A DNA stretch of 32,022 nt from an uncultured Duncaniella sp. (GCA_910586665.1 CAJUIX010000031.1:1-32022); one strand, 5' to 3'; positions 8,365 to 17,076 are shown, counted from the stretch's first letter. Notes: generated from the sequence alone by a model not told the origin. Made by a program: numbers and translations.

Positions 8365-8372
8365 TATCTTTG
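8365..8372 (+). promoter_or_regulatory. -7 promoter box for the GH30 lipoprotein gene
   Basis: TATCTTTG fits TAnnTTTG. The predicted transcription start near 8379 rules out part of the longest reading frame (a TTG at 8390) as a well-placed start and fits an ATG at 8405 or 8438. Confidence 0.55.
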
Positions 8373-8437
8373 CAGACGGTTCATCACACTTGCTTATAAT
8401 AAAAATGACTATACTATTCATAACCGAAGTGCAAATT

Positions 8438-10132
8438 ATGATTAACAAATTGTCATACCGTAATTTTTATGTAGAACTACTAAGAAAATCCACATTGCTG
8501 ATTGCCGTAATGCTCACAGTCATGCTCGGAAGCTGCTCTGATGACAAAGAAAGCAACGAGCCGGAGAAGCCCACTCCCTCCGGCCCCTCGGCCAAGTGGG
8601 ATGAGAGCGAGATAAAGCTTGAAGAAGGCCAAAAAGAGTTCATAGCCACTTTCCATTGGCAGTCAACACTATGGGAAATCATTGTCGACCCGGCTGACGA
8701 CGGTAGCGAATTTGTCACTAACGTAACCCCCGTAAAGGGTGGTGATGCCGCTAACGACGGCCTGAATACCCAGAAGGTAAGAATCAACTTCTCGACCAAG
8801 GCCAAGCGCACCCGCTCGCAGAAACTGCGTCTGGTCAGCAAAGCTGACAACACAGAAAGTCACCTCACAGTCACCCAGGAAGTCAGCGGCGACGGAGTCT
8901 TGATTAATGTGAACATCGCCAGTCGGCTCCAGCAGGTGGTCGGCTTCGGAGGCATGCTCAATCCCGTGATATGGTGTGGAAACAATCTCCTGAACCAACG
9001 TGACCTCGAGACTACCTACTCCCCGGAAGCCCTCGGCTACACTGTCATGCGCCTGATGATCTACCCCAACGAATACAACTGGCGCTCCGATGTCGAACCG
9101 GCAAAAACCGCCCTCCGATACGGCGCAACGGTCTACGCATGCCCCTGGGTCGCTCCCGACGCCATGACTGAAAAAATCAAGCGCGACGGAAAGGAAATCC
9201 CCCACCTCAAAAAGGACTGCTATGAGGCATATGCCGACCATCTCGTCAAATATGTCAACTATATGCGTGAAAACGGTGTAGAGCTTGAGGCTATATCCGT
9301 ACAAAACGAGCCGGATATGGACTTCATGTACTGGACGCCCCAAGAATTAGTCAGCTTCGTCCGTGAATACGGCTCAAAAATCCGTGCGACAGGTGTGAAA
9401 CTGATGGCTCCCGAAGGTTGCGGCTTCCAGCCGGAATATACCGACCCCGTAATCAATGACACCGAGGCCTTTGCCAACACCGATATAATAGTCGGCCACC
9501 TCTACCAGGGATTCACAGACCACACCAGCACCTATGTTAAGAACCGCCACGACTATGTGGCCTCACTGCGCGGCCGCATCGGCGGCAAGCAGTGGTGGAT
9601 GACCGAGCATCTCTTCAATGACGGAGAGAACGAAAGCGACCCCGAGAAATGGCAGTTCCACAAGTGGGATTACACACTCGAACACCTCGGCCTCGAGCTC
9701 CACATGGCTATGGCCGCAGGCTGCAGCAGCTACTCATACTGGTACACCAAACGTTTCTACGGCCTTCTCGGCGACACCGACAAGCGCTCACCCGTCGGCG
9801 AGGGCCAGGTGACCAAGAACGGCTACATCCTCAGCCACTACTCCAAGAGCGCGAGCCGCCGCAACCGCGTGGAGGTGGCAGCCATTGAGGATGAGTTCAT
9901 CCTTGCGACAGCCTATCTCGACGAGAAGACCGGCAACCTCGGCCTCGTGATTCTTAACATGGACACCAGCTCCACCGACGTGACAATCAGCGCCGGCGAC
10001 TACAGCGGCGCCAAGGCATGGGCCACAACATCCTCTGCCGACATGGCCGATGTGAAATGCACCGTCAGCAACCGCGGCGTGGCTCTCGAGCTCCCTGCCC
10101 GAAGCATAGTCAGTGTAGAAATTACAAAATAA
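8438..10132 (+). CDS. Glycoside hydrolase family 30 lipoprotein with BACON-like N-terminal domain
   Basis: A secreted, lipid-anchored glycosidase. The start at 8438 gives a signal peptide ending in the lipobox LGSC and then an acidic SDDKESNE linker, as in Bacteroidales surface lipoproteins. Residues about 50-145 resemble a BACON-type beta-sandwich. The GH30 clan-A barrel follows, from VVGFGGMLNPVIW. The acid/base is probably Glu291 in ISVQNEPD and the nucleophile Glu390 in WWMTEHL. A C-terminal beta domain (about 470-564) is normal for GH30. The barrel looks closest to the xylanase/glucuronoxylanase-like side of the family, but substrate cannot be decided. There is no SusC/SusD pair beside it, so this is an orphan enzyme rather than part of a visible utilisation locus. 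A 22-bp inverted repeat follows the stop codon closely. Confidence 0.88.
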   Translation: MINKLSYRNFYVELLRKSTLLIAVMLTVMLGSCSDDKESNEPEKPTPSGPSAKWDESEIKLEEGQKEFIATFHWQSTLWEIIVDPADDGSEFVTNVTPVKGGDAANDGLNTQKVRINFSTKAKRTRSQKLRLVSKADNTESHLTVTQEVSGDGVLINVNIASRLQQVVGFGGMLNPVIWCGNNLLNQRDLETTYSPEALGYTVMRLMIYPNEYNWRSDVEPAKTALRYGATVYACPWVAPDAMTEKIKRDGKEIPHLKKDCYEAYADHLVKYVNYMRENGVELEAISVQNEPDMDFMYWTPQELVSFVREYGSKIRATGVKLMAPEGCGFQPEYTDPVINDTEAFANTDIIVGHLYQGFTDHTSTYVKNRHDYVASLRGRIGGKQWWMTEHLFNDGENESDPEKWQFHKWDYTLEHLGLELHMAMAAGCSSYSYWYTKRFYGLLGDTDKRSPVGEGQVTKNGYILSHYSKSASRRNRVEVAAIEDEFILATAYLDEKTGNLGLVILNMDTSSTDVTISAGDYSGAKAWATTSSADMADVKCTVSNRGVALELPARSIVSVEITK

Positions 10133-10139
10133 TGTTCAA

Positions 10140-10200
10140 CAGAGCATGTTTGAATTTAACATTTGTTAGCAATCAAAGTGTTAAATTCAAACATACTCTG
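10140..10200. repeat. Long inverted repeat between the GH30 gene and gldE
   Basis: Arms at 10140-10161 and 10179-10200 are 22 bp each and complementary at 21 of 22 positions, with a 17-nt loop. Key parts are GTTTGAATTTAACA on the left and TGTTAAATTCAAAC on the right. The outer parts of the arms are CAGAGCATGTTT and AAACATACTCTG. There is no T run after either arm. The right arm ends 12 bp before the -7 box of gldE, so an operator role is as likely as termination. The motif AAACATGCTCTG also occurs at 70-81. Confidence 0.8.
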
Positions 10201-10212
10201 AGAATTAATTGC

Positions 10213-10220
10213 TACCTTTG
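10213..10220 (+). promoter_or_regulatory. -7 promoter box for gldE-gldD-PPTase
   Basis: TACCTTTG fits TAnnTTTG. Transcription would start near 10227, about 54 nt before the TTG at 10281. The -33 region falls inside the right arm of the inverted repeat, so a protein or structure at that repeat could control this promoter. Confidence 0.6.
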
Positions 10221-10280
10221 CAACGATAACCAACGGTGTCGGTTTTGCGGCCCGATTTTGTGTAACTTATTCAACTAATT

Positions 10281-11654
10281 TTGGACACAGACCCCTTACC
10301 AGCCACCGAGCAGGTGGCAAACCTACTCTTAGACATTGTAAACAACCCGCTGCTGAGCATCTCGCCCATGAGCACCGACCGAATCGTCGCGCTCGTGCTG
10401 GCCGTGTTAGCTCTTGTGATCTCAGGATTCGTGTCGGGCAGTGAAATCTCATTCTTCTCACTCTCACCCCAGCAGTGCGACGAGCTTGAGGAGAGCAGTT
10501 CGGGAGAACGGGTGCTCCGCCTTCTCCGCATCCCCGAGAGGCTGCTGGCTACAATCCTCATCATCAACAACCTCGTCAACGTGACGATAGTCGTGCTCTG
10601 CAACTTCGCCCTCGGCCCGGTGTTCGAGGGGATGAGCCCGGTGTGGAGCTTCGTCCTTCAGACAGTCATACTTACCTTCCTCATCCTTCTCTTCGGTGAA
10701 ATCCTCCCGAAGCTTTATGCCAACTCCAACAACATGGGCTGGGCTCGAATGGCCGCACCCGTCATGGAGGGGGGCATAAGGCTCTTCTACCCGCTCTCGT
10801 CAATCCTCGTCAAGAGCGGCAGCATCGTCAAGAAGGTAGTCACCAAGAAGGACACCACCGTGACAACCGACGACCTCTCGCAGGCGCTTGAGATAGCCCA
10901 GGTGAGCGACAACGACAACAAGGACATGCTCGAGGGCATCCTCAAGTTCGGCGACACCACCGCCTCCGAGGTCATGACCCCGCGCGTCGACGTCACAGGC
11001 ATCGACGTCGAGGACAGCTTCAACGAGGTGATGAAGATAGTCATCGAGAGCGGCTTTGCACGCCTCCCGGTCTATGAAAACTCTATGGACAACATCAAGG
11101 GCGTGCTCTACTCGCGCGACCTGCTCCCCTACGTCGGGTGCCGCAACGAAAACTTCGAGTGGCAGAAGCTCATGCGCGAGCCATACTTCGTCCCCGAGTC
11201 GCGAATGATCGACGACCTCCTCGAGGACTTCCGCTCACGGAGGGTGCACCTCGCAATAGTGGTCGACGAATTCGGCGGCACGCAGGGCATCGTCACCCTC
11301 GAGGACGTGCTCGAAGAAATCGTGGGCGACATCGACGACGAGTATGACGTAGAGGAAAAGACCTACCGCCGCCTCCCCGACGACACCTATATCTTTGAAG
11401 GAAAGACTCTGCTCAACGACTTCTTCCGTGTCACCGACCTCGACGAGGAGGACTACGCCGACGTCATCGAGGACTGCGAGACCCTCGCCGGCATGCTGCT
11501 CGCCATAAAGGGTGACTTCCCCAAGGAGAAGGAGTCAATCGTCTATGGCCGCTGCCGCTTCCTCGTAATGTCCATCCACCAGCACCGCATCGTCAACATC
11601 CGCGTCAAAGTGATGCCCGAAGTGCAGGCGGACCAAATGACCCTCCCATCGTGA
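10281..11654 (+). CDS. gldE: Gliding motility-associated protein GldE (CNNM/CBS/CorC-HlyC)
   Basis: An inner-membrane protein. About three or four helices of the CNNM (DUF21) domain lie at roughly residues 32-190, with SGFVSGSEISFFSLSP and GEILPKLYA as signatures. A pair of CBS domains follows (about 215-345: VMTPRVDVTGID, GFARLPVYEN, VDEFGGTQGIVTLEDVLEEIVGDI), and a CorC_HlyC domain ends the protein. In Flavobacterium GldE works with GldD and is needed for gliding; non-gliding gut Bacteroidales keep both, so the role is probably in envelope or lipoprotein handling. The start used is TTG; it gives MDTDP, resembling the N-terminus I recall for family members. The alternative ATG at 10368 would drop 29 residues but keep the first helix. 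gldD overlaps by 4 bases. Confidence 0.88.
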   Translation: MDTDPLPATEQVANLLLDIVNNPLLSISPMSTDRIVALVLAVLALVISGFVSGSEISFFSLSPQQCDELEESSSGERVLRLLRIPERLLATILIINNLVNVTIVVLCNFALGPVFEGMSPVWSFVLQTVILTFLILLFGEILPKLYANSNNMGWARMAAPVMEGGIRLFYPLSSILVKSGSIVKKVVTKKDTTVTTDDLSQALEIAQVSDNDNKDMLEGILKFGDTTASEVMTPRVDVTGIDVEDSFNEVMKIVIESGFARLPVYENSMDNIKGVLYSRDLLPYVGCRNENFEWQKLMREPYFVPESRMIDDLLEDFRSRRVHLAIVVDEFGGTQGIVTLEDVLEEIVGDIDDEYDVEEKTYRRLPDDTYIFEGKTLLNDFFRVTDLDEEDYADVIEDCETLAGMLLAIKGDFPKEKESIVYGRCRFLVMSIHQHRIVNIRVKVMPEVQADQMTLPS

Positions 11655-12268
11655 GACGGCACTACCGCCCCGCGCCCTTCCGCTTCGAGGCCATAGCGCT
11701 TGCCATCGCCGTAGCCGCACTCGCACTTGTCAGCGGCTGCCGGCGCGCAGAAGAGAGCGTATACCCCAAGCCCGAAGGGTGGCCGAGGATAGAGATGCCC
11801 GCCGCTGACTACCGTATCCACAATCTCGGCGGAGTCGCTCTCATGGTCAACTCAGCCGCCACGGTCGAGACCCACGACTCAAAGCAGGGCGCCCTGTGGG
11901 CCGACCTCAGCTACCCCGGGGTCAGCGACGGAAAAATCTATCTAAGCCTGACCGATACCGGTGACCCAGAGGCTCTCGGAGCAGCCGTCGAAAACCGCCA
12001 CGAGCGCATGGAGCTTAACACCGGGGGGGCGCTCACCGAACTCACCGAACTCACCTCCGAAGGGGGCTGGACCTGCGAGATAGCCCTCACACGCAGCTCG
12101 CTGACCACACCAGTGCAGATTCTCGCCCACGACGGCGAGCGCCGGATGCTCAGCGGCGCGCTCTACCTCAACCTCCCCGCCGGGACGTCGCCCGACTCGG
12201 TAGCTCCAATCGTCAGAGCCGTCAACCGCGACCTCACCGAGGCACTCAAACACCTCCGAAGACTGTGA
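11651..12268 (+). CDS. gldD: Gliding motility lipoprotein GldD
   Basis: A 205-residue lipoprotein. A hydrophobic signal segment (about 14-27) ends in the lipobox VSGC with Cys30. The family signature YPKPEGWPRIEMPAADY follows, close to the YPKPRGY..I.LP pattern of GldD. Translation starts at GTG overlapping the gldE stop (GTGA), and its own stop overlaps the next gene in the same way, so the three products are probably made by coupled translation. GldD is essential for gliding and chitin use in Flavobacterium; here it most likely serves the same envelope process as GldE without motility. Confidence 0.85.
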   Translation: MRRHYRPAPFRFEAIALAIAVAALALVSGCRRAEESVYPKPEGWPRIEMPAADYRIHNLGGVALMVNSAATVETHDSKQGALWADLSYPGVSDGKIYLSLTDTGDPEALGAAVENRHERMELNTGGALTELTELTSEGGWTCEIALTRSSLTTPVQILAHDGERRMLSGALYLNLPAGTSPDSVAPIVRAVNRDLTEALKHLRRL

Positions 12269-12843
12269 AACCGCTCATTTCAACCCCGCTTGCCGACATC
12301 TATGTCCTCCCGCTCCATAACGGCGACGGCATGAACCGCCGCGAGGTCGAGCGCCGCGCTGCGCAGTCGCTCGTCAAGGCCATATTCGGCGAGGAGGCCG
12401 AAATCGGCCACCATGAATCGGGCGCACCCTACATCATCGGACGCGAAGAGCTGAAAATATCCATATCCCACAGCTCCTCGACCCTCCTGCTCGCCATAGG
12501 CAAGGGAGAGGGGGGAATCGGCATAGACATCGAGGGTGCAAGGGAGCGCCTCATCGCCGTCCGCCGCAAATTTCTGAGCGATGCCGAGCTGCGCCGCGCC
12601 GAAACCCTCGCGGGGAGCGACGCAGAGCTGCCATATCTCCAAAAATGCTGGACGGCGAAGGAGGCAGTCTACAAATGTGCCCTCACCCCCGGCCTGGGAC
12701 TGCGGGAGATAGAGACCGACACCTGGCACCATGTCGCGACAGCCCGAGGCAAGACATATCAACTTGAATTCCACACATATAACGGCGACGAGCTTATCGC
12801 AGTGGCGGCGCAAATCAAAACGGATGATGCGATAGAACTTTAG
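12265..12843 (+). CDS. 4'-phosphopantetheinyl transferase superfamily protein
   Basis: It transfers the phosphopantetheine arm of CoA to a serine of a carrier protein. The two Mg/CoA-binding signatures are present: GIDIE (86-90) and WTAKEAVYK (129-137), in the order and spacing of the Sfp/Gsp type. An upstream KISISHSSS segment (64-72) also matches the family. The 192-residue length fits single-domain Sfp-like enzymes. It starts with GTG overlapping the gldD stop. No fatty-acid or polyketide carrier protein is nearby, so the acceptor is not evident; the fixed neighbourhood with gldD/gldE suggests operon economy rather than a shared pathway. It might also be the cell's holo-ACP synthase. Confidence 0.88.
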   Translation: MKPLISTPLADIYVLPLHNGDGMNRREVERRAAQSLVKAIFGEEAEIGHHESGAPYIIGREELKISISHSSSTLLLAIGKGEGGIGIDIEGARERLIAVRRKFLSDAELRRAETLAGSDAELPYLQKCWTAKEAVYKCALTPGLGLREIETDTWHHVATARGKTYQLEFHTYNGDELIAVAAQIKTDDAIEL

Positions 12844-12897
12844 ATGCTCCGCGGTTGTTGATTCTTAAAGCATAGGCAACGTTTCAACACCGCAATC

Positions 12898-14022
12898 ATG
12901 AAGTCGAACAAGGCCACACATAGCGGCAAACACTCACGCACCCTCCTCATCGGCCTGGCAACGGCTGCCATGTCGGTGCTCTCGTCGTGCGGCAGCGACT
13001 TCTGCGGTTGCGATTATCCCCCGATTATCCCCCCGGAGCCCGACGTGCCCGCCGGCGTATGGTACAAGACCTACGTCGAGGCTGAGTATGACCGCGAGTG
13101 GTACATCCCCGTCACCCCGCGCTATGAGCTACCCTCCGACTGGCCCGAAAAAGCCGAGGTCAACCCCGACTCGCTCCTTCTCCCGATGCCTACAGGCCTG
13201 CGCGTGGTCACCTTCACCTCCAACGGCCAGACCGAGCACCACAACATCGAGGCCGAGGGGGGCGAGGTGGCTATGGAGAGCGACACCGAGCGACTCCTGC
13301 TCTACAATAATGATACGGAGTATATCGTCTTCACCAACACTGACAGCTTCGACAGTTGCACCGCCACCACCCGCCGCCGCAGCGGAGGATTCTATAGCGG
13401 CAATGCCCGCGTAGGCTCCGACACCGTCAGCGAGCCGGTCAGGAGCCAGCCCGACATACTATACCGCCGTGCCATGCGCGAGCAGACGGTCGACTCGCTG
13501 CTGCGCGTCGAGGAGACCGACCCGGCACAGATCCATGTCATCCCGACCATGCTCTACCCGGCAGTCCACGTCTACATAGTCCACTTCAATTTCACCAAGG
13601 GGCTGGAGCATGTGCTCAACGGCGCGGCGGCCATGACCGGCATGTCGGCCGGAGTCAACATCGCGACCGGTGAGACCCTCGAGGAAACCTGCACACTGAT
13701 GTTTGACTGCGAGAAGACCGCAGACGGAATGACGGGCACCTTCCTCAGCTTCGGCGCACCCGGATATTCCCCTGAAAATGGAGAACTTTACCACCCGCAC
13801 GGGCGTTATGGTATTACATTGCAACTCATGCTCAACAACTCAAAACGAATCTCCTACACAATCGACGTCACCGCGCAGATGGTAGCCCAGCCCTGCGGGG
13901 GCGTGGTCATGACGGGTGATATCGAGGTCGACGATGAGACGGCCAAGCCCGAAGGGGGAGGTTCATTCGACGTGAGCGTCGACCCCTGGGGTGCACCAAA
14001 CGACTATGAGATTACCCTGTGA
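12898..14022 (+). CDS. DUF5119-type fimbria-associated lipoprotein
   Basis: A 374-residue lipoprotein: the signal ends in VLSSC with Cys31, followed by a proline-rich stretch (PPIIPPEPDVP). The middle has beta-rich repeats with PTGLRVVTFTSNGQ, YIVFTNTDSF and an immunoglobulin-like HVYIVHFNFTKGLEHV segment, the pattern I associate with DUF5119 proteins that precede fimbrillin genes in Bacteroides-type fimbrial loci. In the related Mfa and Fim systems, similar proteins serve as anchor or assembly-terminating subunits; I infer that role here from position. It starts 54 bp after the PPTase gene, in whose intergenic space no clear promoter is visible, and leads a run of three fimbrillin genes. Confidence 0.7.
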   Translation: MKSNKATHSGKHSRTLLIGLATAAMSVLSSCGSDFCGCDYPPIIPPEPDVPAGVWYKTYVEAEYDREWYIPVTPRYELPSDWPEKAEVNPDSLLLPMPTGLRVVTFTSNGQTEHHNIEAEGGEVAMESDTERLLLYNNDTEYIVFTNTDSFDSCTATTRRRSGGFYSGNARVGSDTVSEPVRSQPDILYRRAMREQTVDSLLRVEETDPAQIHVIPTMLYPAVHVYIVHFNFTKGLEHVLNGAAAMTGMSAGVNIATGETLEETCTLMFDCEKTADGMTGTFLSFGAPGYSPENGELYHPHGRYGITLQLMLNNSKRISYTIDVTAQMVAQPCGGVVMTGDIEVDDETAKPEGGGSFDVSVDPWGAPNDYEITL

Positions 14023-14091
14023 AAGAGAGGGATACAGACAATACAAACATACAAACAACATAAACAAATCACTCAAAAAAAGCACACCATT

Positions 14092-15135
14092 ATGAAAAAG
14101 ATTTTACCGTTGGCGGTCCTCGCACTCGCAGCAGTGACCACCGCCTGCAGCAGCGACGATGACAAGGGGACACCGGCGAACCCCAAAGATGCAATAGCAT
14201 TTGCCAAACCATTTGTTCAGAACTCAGTCATGGAACGCACCGCTACTACCAAAATAGACTTTGAGAGCTTTAAAGTCTGGGGATTCGTGAAAGCACCTGA
14301 TTCCAATACTTATTCTTATATTTTCGAAGGAAATAATGTGACCAACAATCCCACAGCCGGCGGCTGGCAAGTGGACAGGACTGAATATTGGTACCCTAAT
14401 ATGCAATACTACTTCACAGGTATCGCTCCCGGCGAGAAAGTCTCTACCACAGATGCACCCCAATGCATAACATTCGCGCCTATAACCGAACCGGCAGACA
14501 CTTATACAGGCGGCGGTACAATCACATTCGATAACAACGCCGCAGAAGGGCGTGTAGACCTTGTCTATGCTTGGGCACCTAATAAAAACAACTCGGCGAC
14601 AGACTCGCCTGTAGATCTGACATTCAACCACCTGCTCTCACGCGTGATGTTCTCGTTTAAGAACTTTGTTTCACCCTCAACTTCACTTGTTATCTACAAC
14701 ATGGAACTCGTCGGCTCTACATCCAAGGGTTCTATCGACATGAGCAGCAATCAGACTTGGACAGCAACTGCTGATGAGGTGACACCTTTATCTATCAAAG
14801 ATATAACATCAGGCGCAAGCTTAGAAAGCAAACTCGCTTACAATCAAGACGGCAATATCTCTGAATCTGTCTATGTCATTCCTACCACGGAAAGCATCAG
14901 TTATCAGCTTCAATTTAAGGTAGACGTATATAATGGGCAGACTAATGTTGCAACCTACTCTCATACAGTCAATCTTCCAAAAATAAAATACGAAAAAGCA
15001 AACAGCTACAAGTTTAACGCCACCTTTGACTCAAAGAACCTTAATCCTGCCGGCCCGTTAAACGAAATCAAGTTTGATGTTGTCACAGTCGGAGATTGGG
15101 CAGAAAATAACATCAATCTCCCAGAGCCGAAGTAA
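14092..15135 (+). CDS. Fimbrillin family lipoprotein (Mfa-like), first copy
   Basis: Lipobox VTTAC, Cys19, then an acidic SSDDDKG stretch. The body is a fimbrillin (Mfa_like_1/FimA-type) beta-sandwich with IDFESFKVWGFV, the segment DRTEYWYPNMQYYFTGIAPG, GGGTITFDNN and FNHLLSRVMFSFKN. Such proteins are exported as lipoproteins, cleaved by a gingipain-like protease and polymerised by donor-strand exchange into surface fimbriae. The next gene encodes a close relative with the same landmarks, showing tandem duplication. Preceded by the DUF5119 gene (69 bp). Third-position and overall base use are more A+T-rich than in the DUF5119 gene. Confidence 0.85.
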   Translation: MKKILPLAVLALAAVTTACSSDDDKGTPANPKDAIAFAKPFVQNSVMERTATTKIDFESFKVWGFVKAPDSNTYSYIFEGNNVTNNPTAGGWQVDRTEYWYPNMQYYFTGIAPGEKVSTTDAPQCITFAPITEPADTYTGGGTITFDNNAAEGRVDLVYAWAPNKNNSATDSPVDLTFNHLLSRVMFSFKNFVSPSTSLVIYNMELVGSTSKGSIDMSSNQTWTATADEVTPLSIKDITSGASLESKLAYNQDGNISESVYVIPTTESISYQLQFKVDVYNGQTNVATYSHTVNLPKIKYEKANSYKFNATFDSKNLNPAGPLNEIKFDVVTVGDWAENNINLPEPK

Positions 15136-15173
15136 AGATTAATGTATAAAAACTCGCCTCTCAATTATTTGTT

Positions 15174-16190
15174 TTGAAACCCGACGTACTCATACTGACC
15201 ATGCTTCTTCCGTGTCTCCTGACGGCTTGCTCCGACAACGACGAGCCGGACGGGGATATGCGGGGGAAGCATGTCATTGAGTTCTCCCAACCTTTCGTAA
15301 ACCACGCCAGCCGCGCCGTCGGCCTGTCGAAAGACAATCTTACCGAGTTTACAATCTACGGCTATGTACACAGGCCTGATTCCTATATCTTCGAGGGTGA
15401 GACCGTCAGAAAGCAGAGCGACGGACAGTGGATTTGTGACAGAACCGAATATTGGTATCCCGGACAGACCTACTACTTCACAGGGATAGCCCCTGTCGAC
15501 TCCAAGAGCATACAGTTCACCCCTGCCCTTAAAGGCAACGGGACTATGCCCGGAGGAGGCAGCATAACATATAATGTCAGCTCCTCGAAAGGGCAGGAAG
15601 ACCTCATCTATGCCTTTGAAACTGTGAGGATGCCCGACCCTCTGCCTGAGGAATATGTCAAGAAGGTGGAGATGAAGTTTAACCACTTGCTCTCAAAAAT
15701 AGAATTCGCGTTTTACAACGACCTTGTAAGCCCGTACTACTTTATAAATGTCAACTGGCTTCAGATTGATAATGCCTACAGCGTCGGAACAATAAACAAG
15801 GCTGTCAGAAATGCAAAATGGGAACCGGACGGTGCCGCTACGACATATATAGGCGTAGGGGCAGTTCCATATATCCATACTGACAAACCGTCCGTATCTC
15901 CCCCTGTCTACATACTGCCTATATACCACGGCGGAATGAGCGTAATGATTAAGACCCAGGTATTCGAAGCCAAAGAGCCTTTCGGCAACGAGGGATTTGA
16001 TATAACAGGAGAACAGACAATAAATGTTGACTTCCCCCCAATAGACTTAATGGAGGGACGCGCCTACAAAATCATCTGTCATCTCAAGCCGAGCAATGTC
16101 GAGGGTGACGCCGGACCGCTTCGCCCTATCTCTTTCACTATCGAGGAACAACCCTGGCAACAAGACATTGACGTGGAGACCAAAGAATAA
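15174..16190 (+). CDS. Fimbrillin family lipoprotein, second copy
   Basis: Paralogue of the preceding protein: shared landmarks include DRTEYWYPGQTYYFTGIAP, GGGSITYN, EDLIYAFE and KFNHLLSKIEFAFYN, in the same order. The lipobox is LLTAC with Cys19. The start is TTG (no in-frame ATG or GTG yields a better signal peptide, and a stop lies not far upstream), which would lower translation relative to its neighbours. Role inferred as a fimbrial stalk or accessory subunit. It ends 7 bp before the start of the third fimbrillin. Confidence 0.82.
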   Translation: MKPDVLILTMLLPCLLTACSDNDEPDGDMRGKHVIEFSQPFVNHASRAVGLSKDNLTEFTIYGYVHRPDSYIFEGETVRKQSDGQWICDRTEYWYPGQTYYFTGIAPVDSKSIQFTPALKGNGTMPGGGSITYNVSSSKGQEDLIYAFETVRMPDPLPEEYVKKVEMKFNHLLSKIEFAFYNDLVSPYYFINVNWLQIDNAYSVGTINKAVRNAKWEPDGAATTYIGVGAVPYIHTDKPSVSPPVYILPIYHGGMSVMIKTQVFEAKEPFGNEGFDITGEQTINVDFPPIDLMEGRAYKIICHLKPSNVEGDAGPLRPISFTIEEQPWQQDIDVETKE

Positions 16191-16197
16191 CATCAAT

Positions 16198-17076
16198 ATG
16201 AACAGAAAAGCATACATCACGTTGGCACTCGCACCACTCCTGCTCGCTGCCTGTAGCAGCGATGCCGACGAGCCTGCGCCCGCAGCACCGCAAGTACCCC
16301 TGTCATTCAGCCACTCCGTAGAGCCGGCACTTGACTCCGAAAGCTCCCGCGCCACCGTCATAGAGCAGGATGATGTAGAGTCATTCCGAGTCTATGGCGC
16401 GCTGTATGAGAACAGACATGAATTCAAAGGCTATATGATTTCGGGAGAAAGGGTGATTCCAGCTAAACAAGATAATACATGGGTGACAGAAAAGCTATAT
16501 TACTGGCCTAATCAGAAAGATGGATTGAGCTTCTTTGCATATTCACCTGACACAGTGAAAGGACTGGAAATAAACGATATGGATAAAGACCCTCGTCCTT
16601 CTAATGAGTTCACATATGAGCCTCCTACCGATCCAAAAGAACAAGTCGACCTTCTGTTTGCAAAGACTAATCCATACGCTGCTATAAACTATGGCGACCA
16701 ACCGGGCAGGAGAGTCGAGTTGCAATTCTTCCACAGCCTGATGCAGGTGTATTTTGAAATACGAGGCGATGCAAAGAAACTTGCCTCTATTACATTAAAA
16801 AATGTATTCAAAAAAGGCATACTTACTATCCAATACAATCATAGATATTGGCTAGATGGGAACTTTGAAAATAACCGAACTTCATATACAATTGACGTGC
16901 CAGAGGATGGAATCTTATGTGATGACCACCGCCTTATGATAGTCCCACTGCAAACTCCGGGCGATTGTCTGATTGAGATTACATTTCGCGACGGCACAAG
17001 CAAGAGTATCCCATTCGGACACAAGTTTAATAACAATGATATCGGTAAGGTCTACCGCATAATCCTCAATGTATAA
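16198..17076 (+). CDS. Fimbrillin family lipoprotein, third and divergent copy
   Basis: The lipobox is LLAAC with Cys19 when the ATG at 16198 is used; a longer frame open from 16096 would overlap the previous gene by 95 bases and bury the signal peptide, so it is rejected. The body shows the fimbrillin pattern in a weaker form: VESFRVYGALYEN, KLYYWPNQKDGLSFFAYSP, VDLLFAKTNPY and ELQFFHSLMQVYFEI. At 292 residues it is shorter than the other two, and it may be a tip or minor subunit. The tail LMIVPLQTPGDCLIEITF resembles the final strands of other Mfa-like proteins. Last gene of the operon; no strong terminator follows. Confidence 0.8.
   Translation: MNRKAYITLALAPLLLAACSSDADEPAPAAPQVPLSFSHSVEPALDSESSRATVIEQDDVESFRVYGALYENRHEFKGYMISGERVIPAKQDNTWVTEKLYYWPNQKDGLSFFAYSPDTVKGLEINDMDKDPRPSNEFTYEPPTDPKEQVDLLFAKTNPYAAINYGDQPGRRVELQFFHSLMQVYFEIRGDAKKLASITLKNVFKKGILTIQYNHRYWLDGNFENNRTSYTIDVPEDGILCDDHRLMIVPLQTPGDCLIEITFRDGTSKSIPFGHKFNNNDIGKVYRIILNV

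Noticed and set aside
8390..8437. Upstream TTG/ATG starts for the GH30 gene
   Set aside because: The ATG at 8438 gives a proper lipoprotein signal and fits the promoter at 8365-8372; the ATG at 8405 remains possible.
16096..16197. Upstream extension of fimbrillin 3
   Set aside because: It overlaps fimbrillin 2 by 95 bases and would place the lipoprotein signal 34 residues inside the protein.
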